This document shows, piece after piece, positions 25,701 to 29,784 of a DNA stretch of 29,784 nucleotides. The notes beneath the pieces are model-generated. The model worked only from the letters and a program-made list of their open reading frames with translations, searched no databases and was not told where the DNA came from. This stretch comes from Stentor coeruleus. Its lineage: Eukaryota > Ciliophora > Heterotrichea > Heterotrichida > Stentoridae. Both the position numbers and the translations under genes were made by a program. Each line of letters starts with the position of its first letter. Position 1 is the stretch's first letter. Where the stretch lies: assembly GCA_001970955.1 (NCBI GenBank), contig MPUH01000910.1, positions 1 through 29,784 of the forward strand. The letters run 5' to 3'.

Positions 25701-26308
25701 TTAATACAAAAAATATATCATCCTTATCTTTTAAAAATATTAGAAGAAGTAAAAAACTAGAACATAGATTTAACGTGATGAATTTTTTCAATAGCATCTC
25801 ATTTCCTACATTAAAAAATCTTCATTTAGATTTTTGCATCTTTCCAGAAGAAATGCTAAGTGCTTTAGGAGTTATAAATACACTTTCTTTAACATATTTA
25901 TCATTACAAGTTATAAATAATTGGGATAAATTCAAATTGCCTATACATCTTATATCGAAGTTTCTTGGGAATCTTGATGGGAAACTTAAAATATTTCAAG
26001 TTAGTGATTATGTTTGGAATATGCCTTTGATTATTGAGAAATTACCTATTTTAAGTTTTAAAGATCAGGTTTTAGGTATTATGGATGTGACAATATTAGA
26101 AAGTTTGATAAGTAAAGATGAAGTATCTTGGGTTAATAGGTTGGAGATTAAGTTGAGTGAAAATGTTTTGGAGAATAATAGTCTAGAGATTAGGAGGATT
26201 TTTGGAAATGAAAAAATTCATGAAATTGAAGTGGTTGCGGATTTTGAAAGCGAGGTATTAAAGGAATTAAAAGAAGAGTTTAGAGAAAAGATTGTTGGGA
26301 GTGGTTAG
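22736..26308 (+). CDS. Large F-box / leucine-rich-repeat-like protein
   Basis: The 1190-aa intronless ORF begins with a short polar stretch and then an F-box-like motif at about 36-80 (ITKLPSHILMQIFNFLN...ISRACKTFNYIL), the segment that would bind Skp1 in an SCF ubiquitin ligase. The rest is Leu/Ile/Asn/Lys-rich with worn leucine-rich repeats of variable spacing, for example LTSLKVLKLGLID, LKSLKTLTLNNISFTDN, LKKLDFSYCSFTDEKF, LHLTTLKLNKI and FPTLKNLHLDFCIF. Such proteins normally present substrates to the ligase. A single hydrophobic stretch near 850 (YGTISIISFLVIFSLI) could be a membrane helix or simply buried sequence. No other domain is visible. The F-box call is fairly good; the LRR call rests on spaced LxxLxL patterns. 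Stop TAG. Confidence 0.8.
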   Translation: MLPQKRIRSQNNSISTTSYKVLKYSETQSKSTLITKLPSHILMQIFNFLNQTILTTVISRACKTFNYILKNYPGLITHYELDVWESNNPRCIKIKPASIKKLSSYNNIDKISFQYQIVTEKNIGLKEINIPKLLENVWNCSNIMVFYSKIPANSEDFIMELLDNLTSLKVLKLGLIDSSAIFISFIIGNILLSRRILEVFNIAYLKKPIIHFGVDEELDFCDLNTRKIPTYDLFRNNRNLHNRITINTDFSRLRTLKFPHFLAFSKEDALLFCNILIKIESTLENLQINSSILYALEFFLMFIERNQKLRVLILDISHGRVEKFMTIDTILELNNAVSTTNIRKYKIPSREKIFHTGSDDMEDDFFFKTESSGTKFITSINDLLQHSCVESLILEMPELSESVKAHLTDTIIYYIKKGKLINFNGYRIKNIHDDIKKSILLQLKKKQYYESALFYQVFMHIISEQIPEILSSYNKNIVLSELCFSFIREFENSYTISFTESQDINIKVLYLALVLFKPNLLNCEFQSETPKTFIETSGVNVKKSLNPIDYNKTYSSVNINTLSIDINFSTFFLFIIPSTLPFYKNLKSFIITLPELKERQAIFTNNLLSTCLLQMHSLSNLTIISGYTIKGIESTINILMTFKSLKTLTLNNISFTDNIIIGENLKKLDFSYCSFTDEKFINLAESIKLNKEIVSLKMMDIVIIYEKDVFENLICFILFLNQLKGKEGLEEISLRIVDSDKRPFRVPNVFFKKIMVSIKALLNNNPKLRVLNLIFPISQNYLMNYFELILGYLMNNSALEVFNYINLKENYLKVLYEQFTNLYNNEQILDISSYTRLKNSKLKYAFYGTISIISFLVIFSLIRAQGLDNEIRKIALDKGIITEKSSKYKKLQIKNLNHCKKLTFHYICLQLFQNIEKLVLYQTNFLHIDNEILKSCFSQMLHLTTLKLNKIITKNLDFSILLIPPSLNHLIFKNMIIEKIKLSAFSQYLNTKNISSLSFKNIRRSKKLEHRFNVMNFFNSISFPTLKNLHLDFCIFPEEMLSALGVINTLSLTYLSLQVINNWDKFKLPIHLISKFLGNLDGKLKIFQVSDYVWNMPLIIEKLPILSFKDQVLGIMDVTILESLISKDEVSWVNRLEIKLSENVLENNSLEIRRIFGNEKIHEIEVVADFESEVLKELKEEFREKIVGSG

Positions 26309-26512
26309 GTTAAGATAACTTTGATGGGATTTTAATAGAAAATTTAAGTCATAAAATACATATATAAAAACTACTTTAAATATATATAAAAACACTCATT
26401 TTATCACAACTTATCAATAAATTATCCTAAATCATATCTTCAAACTGATAATCTCCAATAATAAAAACCCATCATCTTATAAACCTTTCAATTATTTACT
26501 ACTAGCCACATT

Positions 26513-28000
26513 TCAAATACTCAGTTTCCAAACCCTAGCAACATCATTATCCATAATCCCAATAACATATTTATTCTTCCCACTTATCGCCACACTTTTA
26601 AAATACTCTTTCGATCCTCCAAACACTTTTTTCTGACAAAATTTTTTAGTATTCCAAACTCTAACTGTATTATCCCTACCTGCTGAAGCTATAATTTTAA
26701 CATCATTACTAAAACAAACTCCATATACTGAATGACTATGTCCATTAAAGCTATAAATCAAACACTTTTTATATGAATCCCAAAAATTAACTATATTATC
26801 TTCAGCTCCTGATACTATAAAAATACTATCTTTTGATATGTTTATACATTTTATTATACCTTTATGTCCTGATAATACTGCTATTTGTTGATATGTTTCA
26901 AGATCCCATATACGAAGAGTTTTATCCCATGATCCTGAGACTATGAATTCATGGTTTGGGGAAACTTTGAGACAATTTACATGAGAAGTATGACAAGGGA
27001 AGATAGAAGAGGATTTAGGATTAGATAAATCCCATGTTCTTATTGTTTGGTCCCATGAAGATGTGATTATTGTCCCTTTTTTTGTTAAAACTATACTGTT
27101 TAATGAATCTTCATGACCTAAAAAAGTTTTTATAAGTATTTGGTTTGTCAAATCCCACATACAGAGTTTTTTGTCCCCAGAGCCTGAGAATATGTATTTT
27201 GCATCAGAACTTACGGCGATACAGTTAATAAAAGATATATGACCTGATAAAAAACATCGTAAGCATTTGTTGTTTAAATCCCAAACTCCAATGGTTTTGT
27301 CATCAGATCCTGAAATAATAAACTCTTTATTATTAGTTATAGCAATAGCATTTATAACAGATTTGTGTCCGTAAAAAATGCAAACTTGGGACTTAGTTTT
27401 AAGATCAAGTTGAATTATAGCTGAATCCCAATGTCCTGAGACGATAAATGAACTATCAGAAGCTACAGCTATGCACATGGTATAAGATTTATGCTCTTTA
27501 AAAACAGCCTCTTCAGACCTTTCAGCTAGATTCCATAGTTTAAGCAAAGGCTCAAAAGCTCCACTTAACAAATAATTGTTATCAGGGGTAACAGCAATGC
27601 ATTTTATAGAATAATCATGAGCTAAAATCGAGAATTCTTTTTTCCTAGTTTTAAGGTTCCAAGCTTTTATTTTCCTATCATCCGAACCTGAATACACAAT
27701 TTCTCCAGAGCTTGAAATACTCAAACAATTTACCCTTCCTTTATGCTGGCCAAGTATGCATTCTTGTCTATAGTTTTGCATATTCCAAACTCTAACTGTT
27801 TTATCTGAAGATCCTGAAATAAGATATTTTTCATCATGTGTCAAAACAATGCATATAATTTCTCGGAAGTGTCCTTCAATTCTAAGATTAAATGTCTCAG
27901 ATAAAAAGTTTAAAGCGTGTTCACAATTGATAAGATGCAAATGGTTTAATAATTGACATGAATTCCTATGAATACTTTGGCATCTGGGACATATATTCAT
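26513..28000 (-). CDS. WD40-repeat protein with about 11 repeats
   Basis: The ORF encodes 495 aa. Residues 1-45 hold a Cys/His-rich start (C4, C7, C15, H20, H22, C26, H28) that may bind zinc. From about 43 there are 11 recognisable WD40 repeats, each with a GH-like start and a WD or WN end: GHFREI, QHKGRV, AHDYSI, EHKSYT, GHKSVI, GHISFI, GHEDSL, CHTSHV, GHKGII, GHSHSV and a last one opening GSKEYF and ending RVWK. Most carry the SGSxDxTIRxWD pattern. Seven blades fill one propeller, so 11 implies one full propeller plus a partial second, or missed blades. WD40 proteins are scaffolds; no specific partner can be named. It is the only gene here ending in TGA. If TGA were read through, only six or seven residues would be added before TAA. 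Confidence 0.9.
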   Translation of the reverse strand: MNICPRCQSIHRNSCQLLNHLHLINCEHALNFLSETFNLRIEGHFREIICIVLTHDEKYLISGSSDKTVRVWNMQNYRQECILGQHKGRVNCLSISSSGEIVYSGSDDRKIKAWNLKTRKKEFSILAHDYSIKCIAVTPDNNYLLSGAFEPLLKLWNLAERSEEAVFKEHKSYTMCIAVASDSSFIVSGHWDSAIIQLDLKTKSQVCIFYGHKSVINAIAITNNKEFIISGSDDKTIGVWDLNNKCLRCFLSGHISFINCIAVSSDAKYIFSGSGDKKLCMWDLTNQILIKTFLGHEDSLNSIVLTKKGTIITSSWDQTIRTWDLSNPKSSSIFPCHTSHVNCLKVSPNHEFIVSGSWDKTLRIWDLETYQQIAVLSGHKGIIKCINISKDSIFIVSGAEDNIVNFWDSYKKCLIYSFNGHSHSVYGVCFSNDVKIIASAGRDNTVRVWNTKKFCQKKVFGGSKEYFKSVAISGKNKYVIGIMDNDVARVWKLSI

Positions 28001-28381
28001 GTTTAATTATTATTATAAATGCTGAATTATATAAAGCTATTGAAAAATTGTTATGATTTATAAGCTAAATTATGAGTAAGCTATATACATATATTTAAAT
28101 ATTTATGATTGAATGTTGGGATAAACTAATGATATTATTTATGTAATTTAATCAAGTATAAACTCAAGGCATATTTTTAATGATAACTAAAATTAAGTGA
28201 ATTGTTTTTAAAAAAGTTTTCGTGCCGTATTTACATACAAGTTTAGGATTTAATATCCTTATAATCATATTTTTGAATTAGTCTATAATTAATCATATTT
28301 AAATATAAAAATAAATTTCTAGATATAATTTCGACACAATGACTTAAGATTTGCTATATATTTAATAATGTAATCTAGAAC
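28001..28381. other. Intergenic stretch between WD40 and carrier genes
   Basis: About 380 bp of AT-rich spacer without ORF or RNA-like segment. It contains the WD40 gene's upstream region (minus strand) and the carrier gene's 3' end. Confidence 0.5.
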
Positions 28382-29473
28382 CTAAAATATGTAAAAAAAT
28401 AAGAAAGTCCACAACACCGCTGTGCCAATATTTACAAGATAATTCCAAAAAATGCATTCAACAATTTCATTTATCCTATTTTGAACAATAACCGCAAAAA
28501 GTAATGTAGCTATAGCAGCAGGTGTTGAAATACTTAAGAAAAATGCATAGGCCATAACTTTGTTATCATGAAAAATCCCTGCGACCCAAAACCCATACAT
28601 AATTCCTAAACTGACTATTGGTATAACAATGCTCTTAAACAAAACCACTAATGTTAATGTTTTTCTTGTTAAATCAGATCTTTGACCTTTCATATTATAT
28701 AAATATACACCTAAAGTTACCTGGCCTAGCACTAATGAATTGAAACTCATAAAAATTCCTGTGTCTGCTATAAAGTAAATGATGGATGATTTGTTATAAA
28801 ATACATTTTTAAGTCCTGGAATCATGGCTGTAATCATACCTAATATACATGAAAGTGGATTTGGCTTGACAAGAGCTTGAAGGATAATTTTTCCTAAGCT
28901 TAATCTTTGTTCCTCAGTGTTTTCACACATGATTTCTTTCATAGACTCATCAAAAACCTGAGGTCTTTTATGTTTATCACTAAGTGATAAAGAATATCCA
29001 TATGTCCACATAAGTATCATTTGAGGGAAAGCAAAAATAGAAATATAAGAAAATGAATCATCACATGAACTATTATTTGCTAAAGGTCCATAAGAACTAC
29101 ACATCCCTTTAATCAAAATATATGCCTGTCCAAAATTTGAAAACACTAAAAAGCCTAAAAAAGTATTTTGCATTTCTTTAGGCATACCAATCACCTTAAG
29201 GTATAAAAAAGATATCGTTGAGAACACAAATGCTGTTAAAAATGGACCGACTATCAATGGCCATACCAAATAAAGCTCAGATAATTCGAATGATGAACTA
29301 ATATAAATAAAGCAAAATATCGGATTGAAAAAATTCCCTAAAACCTTCGATAATTCATCAACAGTACGTTTCGGCATTATGTTCTTGTAACCAAAATAAA
29401 CTCCGGTTAGTACAAGAGTAAAAGTTGGAAACATGCCTGTTACTGAAGTACGTAGGATTAGAAATATGTCCAT
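28382..29473 (-). CDS. PIN-like / auxin-efflux-carrier family membrane transporter
   Basis: The 363-aa protein is almost all membrane segments, with about five N-terminal and five C-terminal hydrophobic helices separated by a short charged loop (about 165-195, SDKHKRPQVFDESMKEIM). This is the fold of the membrane-transport (auxin efflux carrier) family, which includes PIN, PILS and bacterial members. Family-like features are the LTGVYFGYKNIMP start, the helix-breaking stretch FLVFSNFGQAYILI, KPNPLSCILGMI after the loop, and the Pro-rich STPAAIATLLFAVI late in the second half. Members are secondary transporters of organic anions; the substrate here is unknown, and auxin should not be assumed in a ciliate. 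The short loop is closer to PILS than to long-loop PIN proteins. Start context aataaATG, stop TAG. Confidence 0.85.
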   Translation of the reverse strand: MDIFLILRTSVTGMFPTFTLVLTGVYFGYKNIMPKRTVDELSKVLGNFFNPIFCFIYISSSFELSELYLVWPLIVGPFLTAFVFSTISFLYLKVIGMPKEMQNTFLGFLVFSNFGQAYILIKGMCSSYGPLANNSSCDDSFSYISIFAFPQMILMWTYGYSLSLSDKHKRPQVFDESMKEIMCENTEEQRLSLGKIILQALVKPNPLSCILGMITAMIPGLKNVFYNKSSIIYFIADTGIFMSFNSLVLGQVTLGVYLYNMKGQRSDLTRKTLTLVVLFKSIVIPIVSLGIMYGFWVAGIFHDNKVMAYAFFLSISTPAAIATLLFAVIVQNRINEIVECIFWNYLVNIGTAVLWTFLFFYIF

Positions 29474-29764
29474 TTATTATGATTAATCTATTTATATTTA
29501 GAAATACTTTTAAAGTGGTTTAATGTAGTTTTGATTAAAAGGCTATGATGTTTTAAGATTTTATTAACTTTGTTAGAGATGGGAAATAGATTTTTGTGGA
29601 AGGAAAATTTATAGGTTTATTGGGTGGATACTGGAGGAAAATATGTGTTTAGGAATTTTATAGGATAATCAGGTGAAATTTAACTATATCAAATCATCAC
29701 ATAGTAAAACTAGTACATAAAATCGAACCATTTTTCCCTTTATACTACATTCATAGCAAATAAA
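29474..29764. other. Divergent intergenic region at right edge
   Basis: The left part (29500-29650) is G/T-rich on the plus strand, as expected upstream of a minus-strand gene. From about 29690 it becomes A/C-rich, as expected upstream of a plus-strand gene starting at the edge. No ORF lies within it. Confidence 0.5.
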
Positions 29765-29784
29765 ATGGAATCAAACCTCAAAAG
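29765..29784 (+). CDS. Possible start of a plus-strand gene cut by the window end
   Basis: The last 20 bases read ATG GAA TCA AAC CTC AAA AG with no stop. The preceding 75 bases are A/C-rich and the bases just before the ATG are aataaa, the typical start setting here. Only six codons are visible, so this is a prediction from context. Confidence 0.35.

Noticed and set aside
1..29784. tRNA genes and mobile-element enzymes
   Set aside because: I found no segment that folds as a tRNA with a proper A and B box, and no transposase, reverse transcriptase or integrase motif in any long ORF.

Overview
The window looks like macronuclear DNA of a heterotrich ciliate, most likely Stentor or a close relative. 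The sequence is very AT-rich and gene-dense. Genes lie on both strands with short, A/T-rich spacers and no operon structure. The jumonji gene is interrupted by two introns of exactly 15 nt (GT...AG), a size known from heterotrichs. All three standard stop codons end genes here (TAA and TAG often, TGA once), and long conserved proteins encode Trp only with TGG. This favours Stentor's standard code over Blepharisma's UGA=Trp code. The gene content also fits a ciliate: a P-type ATPase/guanylyl cyclase fusion, a calcium-dependent protein kinase with EF hands, and a SHIPPO-repeat axonemal protein. The species assignment is inference.

Layout. 0-3.3 kb, minus strand: a small secreted protein, a LUC7-type U1 snRNP protein (two exons) and a small possibly mitochondrial protein. 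3.4-3.6 kb: a 64-bp perfect duplication flanking the only ambiguous base, probably an assembly join. 3.6-5.1 kb, minus: a CDPK. 5.4-5.7 kb: a GC-rich, hairpin-rich island without an ORF, bracketed by 11-bp direct repeats; it is the best candidate for an undescribed element or RNA. 6.1-8.4 kb: two small unknown proteins and an Rxt3-like histone-deacetylase-complex subunit. 8.9-15.2 kb, plus: a 2080-aa flippase-like ATPase/guanylyl cyclase. 15.3-18.7 kb: a protein with about ten 20-residue repeats, a small multi-pass membrane protein and a propeller-like protein with a CaaX end. 19.1-20.1 kb, plus: a compact KDM4-type JmjN/JmjC demethylase. 20.6-26.3 kb, plus: a SHIPPO/ODF3-type protein and a 1190-aa F-box/LRR-like protein. 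26.5-29.5 kb, minus: an 11-repeat WD40 protein and a PIN-like carrier. A plus-strand gene may begin in the last 20 bases.

The genes do not form one pathway. Two are chromatin factors (Rxt3-like, KDM4-like), one is a splicing factor, and two are signalling enzymes for Ca2+ and cGMP. The cyclase is the most remarkable protein: its ATPase half keeps the phosphorylated Asp but has lost the A-domain DGET, the TGDK and the GDGAND motifs, while its two cyclase domains divide the catalytic residues between them. A compositional polarity also runs through the window: flanks upstream of genes are poor in G on the coding strand and flanks downstream of stops are poor in C, so gene orientation can often be read from the spacers.
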